Source: Actinomycetota bacterium
GTDB lineage: Bacteria > Actinomycetota > UBA4738 > HRBIN12
Assembly: GCA_035697485.1 (NCBI GenBank)
Contig: DASSCU010000025.1
Location: forward strand, 1-64,000
DNA: 64,000 bases
Direction: 5' to 3'
A model generated the notes under the pieces. The model was not told the origin of the DNA and did no database searches. It worked only from the letters and a program-made list of their open reading frames with translations. The position numbers and the translations under genes are program-made. Below are positions 53,684 to 62,167 of this stretch, piece after piece (position 1 is the stretch's first letter; each line of letters starts with the position of its first letter).

Positions 53684-54596
53684 GAGGAACACGGACGGAG
53701 GGAGCTGGTTCCCCCGCTGGTTCTGGCCGTCGTTCGCCGCACCCGCGACGACCTGGCTGCTGCTGTTCTTCGTGCTGCCGTTCTACGTCGTGCTCTCGGT
53801 CGCCTTCGGCACGCTCGACCCGATCTTCCTGACCGCGAAGCCCGTCTACAACCCGGTGCAGTGGGACGTGACGGCCTTCCGCGGCGTGGTCGGGAACCTG
53901 TTCACGAGTGGATCGATCGAACAGCAGACATTGGGACGAACGATGGTGTACGTGGGGATCGCGACGATCGCGTGCCTGCTGATCGGGTATCCGGTCGCGT
54001 ACTTCATCGCTCGGCACGCGAGACGCACGAAGGTCTTCTTCCTGATCGCGTTCATCGCTCCGTTCTGGATCAGCTACATGATGCGGATGTTCGCCTGGGT
54101 GAACCTGCTCCAACCCGACGGTTACGTGAACCGCATCCTCGAGTCCTTCGGGATCATCAGTGAACCCAGGCTCTGGTTGAACGGGAAACCGTCGACCGTG
54201 ATCTTCGGACTCATCTACGGGTACGTGCCGTTCATGATCCTGCCTCTGTTCGGGACCCTCGACAGGATCGAACGATCGACGATCGAGGCCGCACGCGACT
54301 TAGGCGCAGGTCAGTTCCGGGCCTTCACGCGGGTCACGTTGCCGCTCTCCAAGCAGGGCATCCTGGCCGGCTGCATCATCGTGGCGCTCCCGATGTTCGG
54401 TGACTACTTCACACAGACCCTGCTCGCGAGTACTCGGCAGACCGCGATGTTCGGCAACCTGATCGTCGCGTCGATCGAGAGCTCCCTCGTGAACGCAGGT
54501 GCCTCACTGGTGGTCCTGCTGTTGCTGCTGTTACTGATCCCCATGCTCTACTACCTTCGGAGCACGAACGTGGCTGTCGAGTTGGCAGAGCGATGA
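53676..54596 (+). CDS. potB: Polyamine-type ABC transporter permease (PotB-like)
   Basis: Membrane permease of 306 aa with six predicted helices and the cytoplasmic EAA loop STIEAARDLGAGQFRAFTRV that docks the ATPase. The N-terminal segment (FWPSFAAPATTWLLLFFVLP) is typical of PotB/PotH. It overlaps potD by 8 bp and potC by 4 bp, forming a tight operon. Confidence 0.85.
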   Translation: MRERNTDGGSWFPRWFWPSFAAPATTWLLLFFVLPFYVVLSVAFGTLDPIFLTAKPVYNPVQWDVTAFRGVVGNLFTSGSIEQQTLGRTMVYVGIATIACLLIGYPVAYFIARHARRTKVFFLIAFIAPFWISYMMRMFAWVNLLQPDGYVNRILESFGIISEPRLWLNGKPSTVIFGLIYGYVPFMILPLFGTLDRIERSTIEAARDLGAGQFRAFTRVTLPLSKQGILAGCIIVALPMFGDYFTQTLLASTRQTAMFGNLIVASIESSLVNAGASLVVLLLLLLLIPMLYYLRSTNVAVELAER

Positions 54597-55483
54597 GCGC
54601 CCAGATGACGGTCGACCGACCGAGCGCCACGAGGCGGTTCGGCGCGTGGGTCTTGAACCCGTGGTCGCAGGCACGGTTCCTGTGGATCGCCGCGATCGGC
54701 TACGTCGTGTGGACGATCGTGCCCGTCGCGATCGCGGTCGCGTTCTCGTTCAACGCCGGCAAGGCACAGACCACGTGGCAGGGATTCTCGATCAACCGCT
54801 GGTACACGCGCGATGTGAACGCCGTATTCCAAGACCCCGCACTGCGCGCGGCTCTGATGCAGAGCCTGAAGCTGTCCACGCTCACGGTCCTGATCGCGGT
54901 GCCACTCGGCATCGCATTCGCGATCGCCCTCGACCGCTGGCGAAGCCGATCGGCTCGAACCACGGATTTCGTGATGCTCTTCTCGTTCATCACACCGGAG
55001 ATCGCGATCGGGGTCGGGCTCTTCCTCATGATGACCCAGCTCCTCACCTCCGTCGGTCTCGGGTTCAGAGCGCAGGTCCTCGGGCTCTCGATGTACGAGA
55101 TGGCGTACACCGTGATCATCGTGCGAGCGCGCCTCCTGTCGATCGGGCGAGGTTACGAGGAGGCCGCCATGGATCTCGGGGCCTCGCCGATGCGCGCGAT
55201 CCAGCGCGTCCTGCTCCCGCTGCTGACCCCGGCGATCATGGCGAGCGTGGCCATCGTGTTCGCATCGTCGATCGACAACTTCGTGATCTCGCAGCGACTG
55301 TGTGCCTCGGCCAGCTGTCAGACGATCCCGATCGTCATCTACAGCTCGGCCCGACGCTCGCCGCTGCCCTCGCTGAACGCCCTCGCGTCCATCACGCTCG
55401 CCGCCTCGACGGTCATCATCACCCTCGCCTTCGTCGTGTACCGCCGCTTGACAGCTCGGGAACGGGGGGAATCCGCGAGATGA
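54593..55483 (+). CDS. potC: Polyamine-type ABC transporter permease (PotC-like)
   Basis: Membrane permease of 296 aa, second half of the transporter channel, with the EAA loop YEEAAMDLGASPMRAIQRVL and the family segment SSIDNFVISQRLCASASCQT before the last helix. It overlaps potB (ATGA) and the PPK2 gene (ATGA). No ATP-binding subunit (PotA) is in this operon or elsewhere in the window. A shared ATPase encoded elsewhere must be assumed. Confidence 0.85.
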   Translation: MSAQMTVDRPSATRRFGAWVLNPWSQARFLWIAAIGYVVWTIVPVAIAVAFSFNAGKAQTTWQGFSINRWYTRDVNAVFQDPALRAALMQSLKLSTLTVLIAVPLGIAFAIALDRWRSRSARTTDFVMLFSFITPEIAIGVGLFLMMTQLLTSVGLGFRAQVLGLSMYEMAYTVIIVRARLLSIGRGYEEAAMDLGASPMRAIQRVLLPLLTPAIMASVAIVFASSIDNFVISQRLCASASCQTIPIVIYSSARRSPLPSLNALASITLAASTVIITLAFVVYRRLTARERGESAR

Positions 55484-56313
55484 CTCGACAGCCCGCGATC
55501 ACCGACCTGCTGCGACCCGACGGTGAGGGGGCGATCCTGCCCGGCATCGACCCGCGCTCGACGCCGGGCGTCGACGACCGCGGGGCCGCCGAGGCCGAGC
55601 TGCCGGCGCTCGCCGATCGTCTCGACGAGCTGCAGGAGCGGCTCTGGGTCGAGAGCTCGCGCTCGCTCCTCGTGGTGCTCCAGGGGATGGACACGAGCGG
55701 GAAGGGCGGCACGGTGCGCCACGTCTTCTCGTCGATGAACCCGGCCGGCGTGGAGGTCGCATCGTTCAAGAAGCCGACCGAGGAGGAGCTCGCCCACCAC
55801 TTTCTGTGGCGCATCGAGCAGCGGCTGCCGCTGCCCGGCGAGGTGACCGTCTTCGACCGCTCCCATTACGAGGACGTGCTCGTGGTCCGCGTGCGCTCGC
55901 TCGTCCCCGAGGACGTCTGGCGAGCCCGCTACCGGGAGATCGTCGCGTTCGAGGAACGGGTCGCCGCCGCCGGTACGACGATCGTGAAGTGCATGCTGCA
56001 CATCTCCTACGACGAGCAACGGGAACGACTGCTCGCCCGCCTCGACGACCCTTCGAAGCACTGGAAGTTCCACGAGGCCGACATCGAGGAACGGACCCGC
56101 TGGCAGGACTACCAAGCAGCGTACGAAGCCGCGATCCGGGAGTGCTCGACCGAGACCGCCCCCTGGTTCGTGATCCCGGCCGACCGCAAGTGGTACCGGA
56201 ACTGGGCGATCTCGAAGCTGATGGTCGAGACGCTCGAAGCCATGGATCCGCAGCTGCCTCGGCCCGACCTCGACGTCGAGGCCCTGAAGGCGAGGCTGCA
56301 ACCACCGAACTGA
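55480..56313 (+). CDS. ppk2: Polyphosphate kinase 2 family protein
   Basis: P-loop phosphotransferase of 277 aa using polyphosphate to phosphorylate nucleotides. Walker A is LVVLQGMDTSGKGGTVRHVF, the lid and substrate part is SFKKPTEEELAHHFLWRIEQ, Walker B is TVFDRSHYEDVLVVRVRSLV, and the C-terminal region has APWFVIPADRKWYRNWAIS. The length and motifs fit PPK2 class I or III enzymes. Its ATG lies inside the potC stop (ATGA), so it is co-translated with the polyamine transporter, an unusual partner. Confidence 0.9.
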   Translation: MTRQPAITDLLRPDGEGAILPGIDPRSTPGVDDRGAAEAELPALADRLDELQERLWVESSRSLLVVLQGMDTSGKGGTVRHVFSSMNPAGVEVASFKKPTEEELAHHFLWRIEQRLPLPGEVTVFDRSHYEDVLVVRVRSLVPEDVWRARYREIVAFEERVAAAGTTIVKCMLHISYDEQRERLLARLDDPSKHWKFHEADIEERTRWQDYQAAYEAAIRECSTETAPWFVIPADRKWYRNWAISKLMVETLEAMDPQLPRPDLDVEALKARLQPPN

Positions 56314-56363
56314 CGGAACCGATGCACCGGGCCTGACCGGATCCATCCGTCAAAATCGACGCG

Positions 56364-56369
56364 TACCAT
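56364..56369 (+). promoter_or_regulatory. -10 box TACCAT, leaderless start of selenoprotein candidate
   Basis: TACCAT is followed by 6 nt and the ATG at 56376, with no ribosome site. Confidence 0.45.
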
Positions 56370-56375
56370 CGTCTG

Positions 56376-56969
56376 ATGCGCGCCAACACGGTTCGGACGT
56401 TCGCCACACTCGCGCTGCTCGGCCTCGTGCTCGCGTCGTGCTCGAGCCCAGAGGGAAGTGAGGCGGGCCCGGCGCCATCACGGTCCGCCGAGGACTCGGC
56501 CGCCGACGCCACGCCCGGACCCACGGGCAGCGTTGAGGGAGGCGGCGAAGGCGGAGGAAGGGTGCCCGAGGTCTTGCGCTTCTCCGCCCCGCGACTCGGC
56601 GGTGGCACGGTCGAGGGCGAAGACTTCTCCGGCGAAGACGTCGCGCTCTGGTTCTGGGCGCCGTGGTGAACGACGTGCCAGGGGGCCGCCCCTGAAGTCG
56701 CGCGGGTCGCGCGAGCCTACGAGGACGAGGTGGCCTTCGTCGGGGTGCCGGGCAACGACGATGCCGAGAACATGCAGGCGTTCGTCGACGAGTTCGGGCT
56801 CGGGTTCCCACAGGCCGTGACCGAGGACGGTTCCCTCTGGGCGCGGTTCGACGTCGCGTATCAGCCTGCGTGGGTGTTCGTCGACGACTCGGGCGAGACC
56901 ACCCTGGTGCCCTACGAGTTGCCCCGGGCCGAGCTCGAACGCGTGCTCGACGACCTGATCGCGACCTGA
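56376..56969 (+). CDS. Lipoprotein thioredoxin with in-frame UGA (candidate Sec) at the active site
   Basis: Predicted extracytoplasmic thiol-disulfide oxidoreductase of 197 aa, similar to mycobacterial MPT53/DsbE. A lipobox (LGLVLASCSS) and a Ser/Gly-rich linker precede the thioredoxin domain. At codon 98 (56667-56669) the frame reads WFWAPW-UGA-TTC, so the UGA stands exactly at the first Cys of the usual WCxxC. The fold then continues without break: QGAAPEVARVARAYEDEVAF, NMQAFVDEFGLGFPQA, LWARFDVAYQPAWVFVDDSG with the cis-Pro, ending at TGA 56967-56969. Decoding as selenocysteine would give a UTTC site. A 6-bp hairpin follows the UGA. A nonsense mutation or a TGC/TGT-to-TGA sequencing error is the alternative. 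No sel genes lie in the window. Confidence 0.82.
56679..56694 (+). promoter_or_regulatory. Candidate bacterial SECIS hairpin
   Basis: CAGGGG-GCCG-CCCCTG forms a perfect 6-bp stem with a 4-nt loop starting with G. The loop begins 16 nt after the last base of the UGA, within the spacing usual for bacterial SECIS elements, where SelB contacts a G in the apical loop. The stem is short, and a conserved GU in the loop is not present. Confidence 0.5.
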
Positions 56970-56985
56970 CCGGCTCGGGACGGCA

Positions 56986-57951
56986 TCAGCCCTCGAGCTC
57001 GTCGGGCACGTCGACGAGTGACCACCCGAACAGCCCTCCGACCACGAACCCGAGCCCACTCACGGTGCCGTGCAGCTCGAGCATGCGCGTGACGGACAAC
57101 GTGTAGTCACCGCTCCATCGTCCGAAGGCGAACTGGACCGCGAGCACCAGCGCGAAGAGCAGGGACCCTGCCGACACGACGAGGAGGGCGGTCGACCCGG
57201 CGGTGCGGCCACGGTGCATCGCGCCCATGAGCATCACCACGGCGAGCACGAGCAGCGCTCCCGACAGGAGCAGCGACCCGACGACGTCGAGAACGCCTCG
57301 TTCGCTCACGAGCCCGGCGGCGAGCACCGGGATCGCCACGACGGTCACGACGCCCGCCGCGCCGGCCACCGATCGCGGGCGGCGCCTGGTCGCTGCGGCT
57401 CGGGTCCGGTCCGCGACGATCGCCGCGCCGAACCCCGCGAACGTCAGGTGCACAGCGGCGAGCGCGACGCGGGTGTCGGAGAGCCCCATCGGGCGCAGCT
57501 GCCCTCGCCAGGCAACGAGGCTCGCCGCCCCGAGGGCGAGGAGTACGAGCCCTGCGACGGGAACGATCAGCTTGGCGCGCGGCGACGGGCCGAGCACCAC
57601 CCATCGCACACCGGCCCACAAGGCGATCCCCGTCACCACGACCCACGGCGCCGTGATCCACGCCGACATCGCCCCCGGTTCGGCCAGGATGCTCACGACC
57701 ACGAGCACCCCAGCGGGCAAGGCGAGGAGTCGGGCGAGGGCCAGCGCCTGCTCCGGCCCCCCGGCCGGTGGGCGCACCAGCGCCAACCCGAGCGGCACGA
57801 CGACGAGCGGCCCGACCAGCCAGAGCCCCTCGAGCAGCCCGATCCGCTCCGAGAGCGGGCCGGTCGCGAGCGCGAAGATCGCGACCCACACGACGGTCCC
57901 GACGATCGCGTCGAGCGGCGGGCCAGATAACGATCGACGGGCGGCACTCAT
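56986..57951 (-). CDS. YndJ-like multi-pass membrane protein
   Basis: Integral membrane protein of 321 aa with nine or ten helices and short loops. The pattern MGLSDTRVALAAVHLTFAGF in mid-protein and RMLELHGTVSGLGFVVGGLF near the end is characteristic of the YndJ family, whose role is unknown. The conserved His residues in these helices could bind a metal or heme. The ATG at 57951 overlaps the last base of the epimerase stop (TGATG), so it is coupled to that gene. It is convergent with the selenoprotein candidate. Confidence 0.72.
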   Translation of the reverse strand: MSAARRSLSGPPLDAIVGTVVWVAIFALATGPLSERIGLLEGLWLVGPLVVVPLGLALVRPPAGGPEQALALARLLALPAGVLVVVSILAEPGAMSAWITAPWVVVTGIALWAGVRWVVLGPSPRAKLIVPVAGLVLLALGAASLVAWRGQLRPMGLSDTRVALAAVHLTFAGFGAAIVADRTRAAATRRRPRSVAGAAGVVTVVAIPVLAAGLVSERGVLDVVGSLLLSGALLVLAVVMLMGAMHRGRTAGSTALLVVSAGSLLFALVLAVQFAFGRWSGDYTLSVTRMLELHGTVSGLGFVVGGLFGWSLVDVPDELEG

Positions 57952-58940
57952 CAGCGTCCGCTCGCGTGCCAAGCGGCGAGCAGTGAGCGCTCGCGGTCGG
58001 GGTCGAGTCCCGCCTTCATGACGCCCTGGGGTCGCGTGCGATCCCAGGCGAGCGTATCCCGCACCGTCTCGATCGGCGCACGGCACGTCAGGCCGGCCTC
58101 GAACGCCCGGCTCGGATCGTACGCGTGGAAGCCCGGTGCCTCGGGCCACCAGAGCGGGAACGCCTCGTGCGGATCGTCGGCCTCACCCTCGAAGGCTTCA
58201 GCGATGAAGGCGTCGTCGACCCACGCTACTCGCGTGTCGGTCCCGGCCGCAGCAGCCGCCTCACCGATCAGGCCCCCCAGGGTCATCGTCGGAGCTCGAT
58301 CGACGACGCCGTACACGCCGGGCGTGGCGCCCTCGGCGAGGGCGAGCACGAACGCCGCCAGATCCCGGGCATCGACCCACTGCAGGCCGTAGTCCGCCGG
58401 CGCGGGTGCAAGCATCTCCCCCCCGGCCGCACCTCGACGCACCCAGGAGGTGAAGCGGTCGGTCTGGTCGTGAGGACCGACGATGAACCCCGGGCGGATC
58501 ACGCAGGCTCGGTCGCCGAAGACGTCGATGACCTCCCGCTCACACGCAACCTTCAGCGGCCCGTACGTCTCGTCGGTCACATCCTCCGTGTCGGGGAACG
58601 GTTGCTCGAACGTCGGCGAGTCCTCGGTGCCGCCCGGCGGCAGGTCCTCGGGGTGCGCCGAGAGCGACGAGATGAAGCCGTACCAGCCGCTCCCGGCGAG
58701 CAGCTCCGACGACGAGCGCACGGCCCGAGGCACGTAGCCGCACGTGTCGACCACTGCATCGAACGAGCGACCCGCGAGCGCGTCGACCCCCTGTTCCCGG
58801 TCGCCGATCACGTGCTCGGCCTCGGGGAACAGCTCGGTCGGGGTGCGATGGAACAGCGTGACCTCGTGACCGCGTTCGATCGCGAGCTCGCTGAGCGCGC
58901 GGCCCGAGAACCGCGCGCCGCCGATCACCAAGAGCTTCAT
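57951..58940 (-). CDS. NAD-dependent epimerase/dehydratase (extended SDR)
   Basis: Rossmann-fold protein of 329 aa. It opens MKLLVIGGARFSGRALSELA, a G-x-x-x-x-G variant of the nucleotide loop, followed by SFDAVVDTCGYVPRAVRSSS. Tyr and Lys of the active site are probably in ETYGPLKVACEREV. The substrate region includes CVIRPGFIVGPHDQTDRFTS. This resembles epimerases of the reductase-like group in actinobacteria, and the substrate is unknown. GGAG precedes the ATG. It shares an operon with the YndJ-like gene. Confidence 0.82.
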   Translation of the reverse strand: MKLLVIGGARFSGRALSELAIERGHEVTLFHRTPTELFPEAEHVIGDREQGVDALAGRSFDAVVDTCGYVPRAVRSSSELLAGSGWYGFISSLSAHPEDLPPGGTEDSPTFEQPFPDTEDVTDETYGPLKVACEREVIDVFGDRACVIRPGFIVGPHDQTDRFTSWVRRGAAGGEMLAPAPADYGLQWVDARDLAAFVLALAEGATPGVYGVVDRAPTMTLGGLIGEAAAAAGTDTRVAWVDDAFIAEAFEGEADDPHEAFPLWWPEAPGFHAYDPSRAFEAGLTCRAPIETVRDTLAWDRTRPQGVMKAGLDPDRERSLLAAWHASGR

Positions 58941-59004
58941 ACGACTCCTTCTCCTCGCGGAAGCGCTCCACGGGTACTACCACGTCCGTCACCCGCTCGA
59001 CGCG

Positions 59005-59056
59005 GCGACTCATCCCCGCGCGGTGGACGCGCGACTCATCCCCGCGCGGTGGACGC
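59005..59056. repeat. Perfect 26-bp tandem duplication over a stop codon
   Basis: Bases 59005-59030 and 59031-59056 are identical. The repeat contains the stop and last codons of the LacI gene, so a second copy of the end lies just downstream. It looks like a recent slippage duplication. Confidence 0.9.
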
Positions 59057-60076
59057 GCGAGGCACCACCTTCGTCGAGATCGTCACGGGGGAGGGATCGG
59101 TCACGGTGCCTTCGACCAGATCGGCCAGCATCTCGGCGGCGGCCGTGCCGAGGTCACGCGGGTGTAGCTCGAGAGAGGTGAGCGGCGGTTTCGTGCCGTC
59201 GGCCAGCCCGCGATCGGAGAGCGTGGCCACCATCAGGTCGCCTGGCACGTCGATCCCTCGCCGGGCGCATTCTGCCAGCACGGCCATCGCGTACGACTCG
59301 GAGAGGCAGTACAGGGCATCGGGCGCGTCGGGTGCGTCGAGGCAGCCCGCCGCGGCCGTCCGCGCGATCTCTTCGAACCCGACCCACGTTCGCGGCGATG
59401 CCCAGTCGACGTGCTCGGTGGCGTAGACCCACGGCTCCGAGCCGCGGCGTTCGCACCACGCGCGGTACGCCGCCAGGCTGTCGGATTCGAAGGACTCCCC
59501 GATCGACAACGTCATGACTCCCACGCGGCGGGCGCCGGACCCCACGAGGTGATCCAGCATCGCGGCGGTGCCGACCGGGTAGTCGTTGTCGACGACCCTC
59601 GTGTCGACGTCGCCCTCGGGCAGCTTGCCGACGGTCACGATCGGCACCGCCCGGTTCCGCAGCTCGCGAACCGCGGGGTCGTCGGGCACCGGATCGACGA
59701 CGATCAGGCCGTCGAGCGGCAGCCGGTCCCAGATCGTCGCCTCGCCCGACGGCACGATGACGAGCGCTAGCCCACGCGCGATCGCGGTGGCGGTCGCCGC
59801 GTCGATCAGGTGGGCGTTGTGCACGAACTCCTCGATCAGCTCGTGCACCCCGTCGGGGAGCGACACGGTCAAGGCCACCAGCCCCGTGCGTCCCGACGCC
59901 AGCTGCCGACCCCGGGGGTCGGGCCGGTACCCGAGGCTCTCGGCGACCTCCCGGACGCGCTGTCGCGTTCCCTCGGAGACCCCGCCCTTCTCGTTGAGGG
60001 CGTGGGAGACGGTGGTGATCGACACGCCGGCCGCCCGCGCGACGTCTCGGATGCCCACGTGGCGGCGTTCAGTCAT
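59036..60076 (-). CDS. LacI-family transcription regulator
   Basis: Regulator of 346 aa. The N-terminal helix-turn-helix and hinge are VGIRDVARAAGVSITTVSHA and SEGTRQRVREVAESLGYRPD. The rest is a periplasmic-binding-like effector domain, presumably for a sugar or polyol. The ATG at 60076 is preferred over 60103 because a TATCAT box lies 6 nt before it. The gene ends inside a 26-bp tandem duplication. It lies between the epimerase and aldolase genes on the same strand. The regulated genes are not obvious. Confidence 0.9.
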   Translation of the reverse strand: MTERRHVGIRDVARAAGVSITTVSHALNEKGGVSEGTRQRVREVAESLGYRPDPRGRQLASGRTGLVALTVSLPDGVHELIEEFVHNAHLIDAATATAIARGLALVIVPSGEATIWDRLPLDGLIVVDPVPDDPAVRELRNRAVPIVTVGKLPEGDVDTRVVDNDYPVGTAAMLDHLVGSGARRVGVMTLSIGESFESDSLAAYRAWCERRGSEPWVYATEHVDWASPRTWVGFEEIARTAAAGCLDAPDAPDALYCLSESYAMAVLAECARRGIDVPGDLMVATLSDRGLADGTKPPLTSLELHPRDLGTAAAEMLADLVEGTVTDPSPVTISTKVVPRASTARG

Positions 60077-60082
60077 TTCGTG

Positions 60083-60088
60083 ATGATA
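60083..60088 (-). promoter_or_regulatory. -10 box TATCAT, leaderless lacI-family start
   Basis: TATCAT on the minus strand, then 6 nt, then ATG at 60076. Confidence 0.5.
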
Positions 60089-60129
60089 GAACCCCGGAGG
60101 CATGACCTCGGGCGACCGGCAAGGAGTGT

Positions 60130-61152
60130 TTACGCTGCAGAGGTTTCCAGGTTACTCCGGTACGCGCCGGTCCGCGCCAGGCCGTTCATGCGGGCCCGGT
60201 GGGCCAGCGCCGCCTGGGCGGCCGCGACGTTCGCGTCGTCGCCTCGCCAGGCCGCGAGCGAAGGCGCCTGCAGCGCCCGTCCGTAGGAGAAGCTCAGCTC
60301 CCAGGGTAGGGAGCCTGCACCGATGCGGTTCATCTCGTTCAGCCGGCTCGTCGCGTGCTCGTCGCTCATGCCCCCCGACAGGAACACGACGCCGGGCACC
60401 TCGGTGGGAACGTGCGCGGTGAGGCACCCGACCGTCGCCTCGGCGATCACGACGTCGGCGTCCTGCGTGGGGCATCCCTTCCCCGGCACGACCATGTTCA
60501 CCTTGAGCAGCGAGCCCGGGAGGTCGATCCGCGCCGTCGCGAGAGCCGAGTAGAGCGCGTCGAGCGTACGCCCGGTCGCCGCCTCGCACGCGGCGAGGCC
60601 GTGGTCGCCATCCATCAGCACCTCGGGCTCCACGATCGGCACGATGCCTGCCTCCTGGCAGAGCGCCGCGTAGCGGGCCATCGCATGCGCGTTCGCCGCG
60701 ATCGCGCCGTCGGTGGGCAGCCCCTCGCCGATCGAGATCGTGGCCCGCCACTTCGCGAACCGTGCGCCGAGCTCCACGTACTCGGCGAGCCGCTCACGCA
60801 GGCCATCGAGCCCCTCGGTCACGGTCTCGCCGGGGAACAGCGCCAGCGGCTTCGCGCCGGTATCCACCTTGATCCCTGGGATCACGCCCGCGTCGACGAG
60901 CACGTCGACGAACCGGCGTCCGTCGTCGGTCGACTGGCGGATCGTCTCGTCGTAGAGGATCGCCCCGCTGATGTGTTCGCCGATCCCGGGAGTCGTGAAG
61001 AGCAGCTGGCGATAGCGCCGGCGCGCGTCCTCGGTCGACTCGACGTCGATCGAGGCGAAGCGTTTCGCGATCGTGCCGGTCGATTCGTCGGCCGCCAGGA
61101 TGCCCCTGGACGGCGCCACCAGCGCCCGTGCGGTCTCCTGCATCGAGGTCAT
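60130..61152 (-). CDS. fbaB: Class I fructose-bisphosphate aldolase
   Basis: Glycolytic and gluconeogenic Schiff-base aldolase of 340 aa, of the eukaryote-like class I type. Visible motifs are SRGILAADESTGTIAKRF, ISGAILYDETIRQS, GVIPGIKVDTGAKPL, RFAKWRATISIGEG (second Lys), PIVEPEVLMDGDH, and the Schiff-base Lys217 in PGSLLKVNMVVPGKG, where the usual Pro after Lys is Val. It ends SNLETSAA, so the C-terminal Tyr of animal enzymes is absent. It lies upstream of the LacI gene. Confidence 0.92.
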   Translation of the reverse strand: MTSMQETARALVAPSRGILAADESTGTIAKRFASIDVESTEDARRRYRQLLFTTPGIGEHISGAILYDETIRQSTDDGRRFVDVLVDAGVIPGIKVDTGAKPLALFPGETVTEGLDGLRERLAEYVELGARFAKWRATISIGEGLPTDGAIAANAHAMARYAALCQEAGIVPIVEPEVLMDGDHGLAACEAATGRTLDALYSALATARIDLPGSLLKVNMVVPGKGCPTQDADVVIAEATVGCLTAHVPTEVPGVVFLSGGMSDEHATSRLNEMNRIGAGSLPWELSFSYGRALQAPSLAAWRGDDANVAAAQAALAHRARMNGLARTGAYRSNLETSAA

Positions 61153-61275
61153 CGTCGTCCGGTTCCGATCGATGGAACCGCTCCCGCATCCAGCCTATCG
61201 CCGTGATGGTGGCCCCCCGCCGCGGGCAACACGGCGTCGCCTTCAGATGCAGTGGAGCACGGCCGATAGGGGTGC

Positions 61276-62139
61276 ATGCGCAACCTCAACCTGCGCGCGT
61301 CGTGGGTGGCGATCGGGATCGCGCTCGCCCTCGCGGTCGCCTCACCCGTCGCGTCCGGGCTCACGGGCATCGCCGGTGCGGTGCAGGTCGACCTCGTCGC
61401 CGGGGCCGTCTCGAACGCGCACGACCTGGAGGCGTTCGGCGACGCCGGCACCGTCGCGGCCACGGGGGGAACGAAGGAGCCGGGTCGGTCACGAGCCGCG
61501 AGCGCGGCGCCGAGCGCGCCACGACCCGCCGAGCGCACGAAGCACCTGCTCGTGCGCGTCCCTCGCGACCTCGCGGTCCGCGCCCGCCCCGACGCCCACG
61601 CTCGGGTGGTCGGCAGGATGCCGAGCGGATCGAAGTACTACGACGTGGCGGTCACGGCCTGGGTCGAGGAGGTTTCCCCCGACGGCCGCTGGGGCCGGGT
61701 CGAGATCCCGTACGTCTGGCCGCGGCGCCAGGGATGGATGCCCCTGCGAGGGCTCGCCAGGCGCACGACGGGCATCGAGGTCCACGTCGATCTCTCCGAG
61801 CACCGCGTCACGGTCACGAAGCTCGACCGGCTGCTGTTCGGCATGCCGGCAGCGACAGGGGCGGCGGCGTCGCCGACGCCTCCCGGCGAGTACTTCGTGA
61901 CCGACCGCATCCCGTTCTCGGGCGGATACCTCGGCACCTTCGCGTTCGGCATCTCGGGCATCCAGCCGAAGCTTCCGCCCGGGTGGAGCGGCGGGAACCA
62001 ACTCGCGATCCACGGCACGAACGACCCGTCGTCGATCGGACGATCGGCGAGCGCCGGGTGTCTCCGCGTGAGCGAGCGCTCGCTCGATCGCCTGAAGCCG
62101 CTGTTGCAGCTCGGCACGCCGGTGATCGTCGTCCCCTGA
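61276..62139 (+). CDS. Secreted L,D-transpeptidase (YkuD)
   Basis: Exported peptidoglycan cross-linking enzyme of 287 aa. It has an N-terminal signal or anchor (WVAIGIALALAVASPVASGL), a low-complexity Ala/Pro linker, and an SH3-like domain (about 90-165: LLVRVPRDLAVRARPDAHAR, RQGWMPLRGLAR). The YkuD domain (about 166-287) has the catalytic motif LAIHGTNDPSSIGRSASAG followed by CLRV with the nucleophile Cys262. It makes 3-3 cross-links, typical in actinobacterial cell walls. It is convergent with the DinB-like gene. Confidence 0.9.
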   Translation: MRNLNLRASWVAIGIALALAVASPVASGLTGIAGAVQVDLVAGAVSNAHDLEAFGDAGTVAATGGTKEPGRSRAASAAPSAPRPAERTKHLLVRVPRDLAVRARPDAHARVVGRMPSGSKYYDVAVTAWVEEVSPDGRWGRVEIPYVWPRRQGWMPLRGLARRTTGIEVHVDLSEHRVTVTKLDRLLFGMPAATGAAASPTPPGEYFVTDRIPFSGGYLGTFAFGISGIQPKLPPGWSGGNQLAIHGTNDPSSIGRSASAGCLRVSERSLDRLKPLLQLGTPVIVVP

Positions 62140-62167
62140 CGGAGAAGCTCCTCGCTGGGCCGACCCC

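Noticed and set aside
56376-56669. Short 97-residue lipoprotein ending at the UGA
   Set aside because: The conserved thioredoxin half continues in the same frame after the UGA, so the stop is better read as selenocysteine or as an error.
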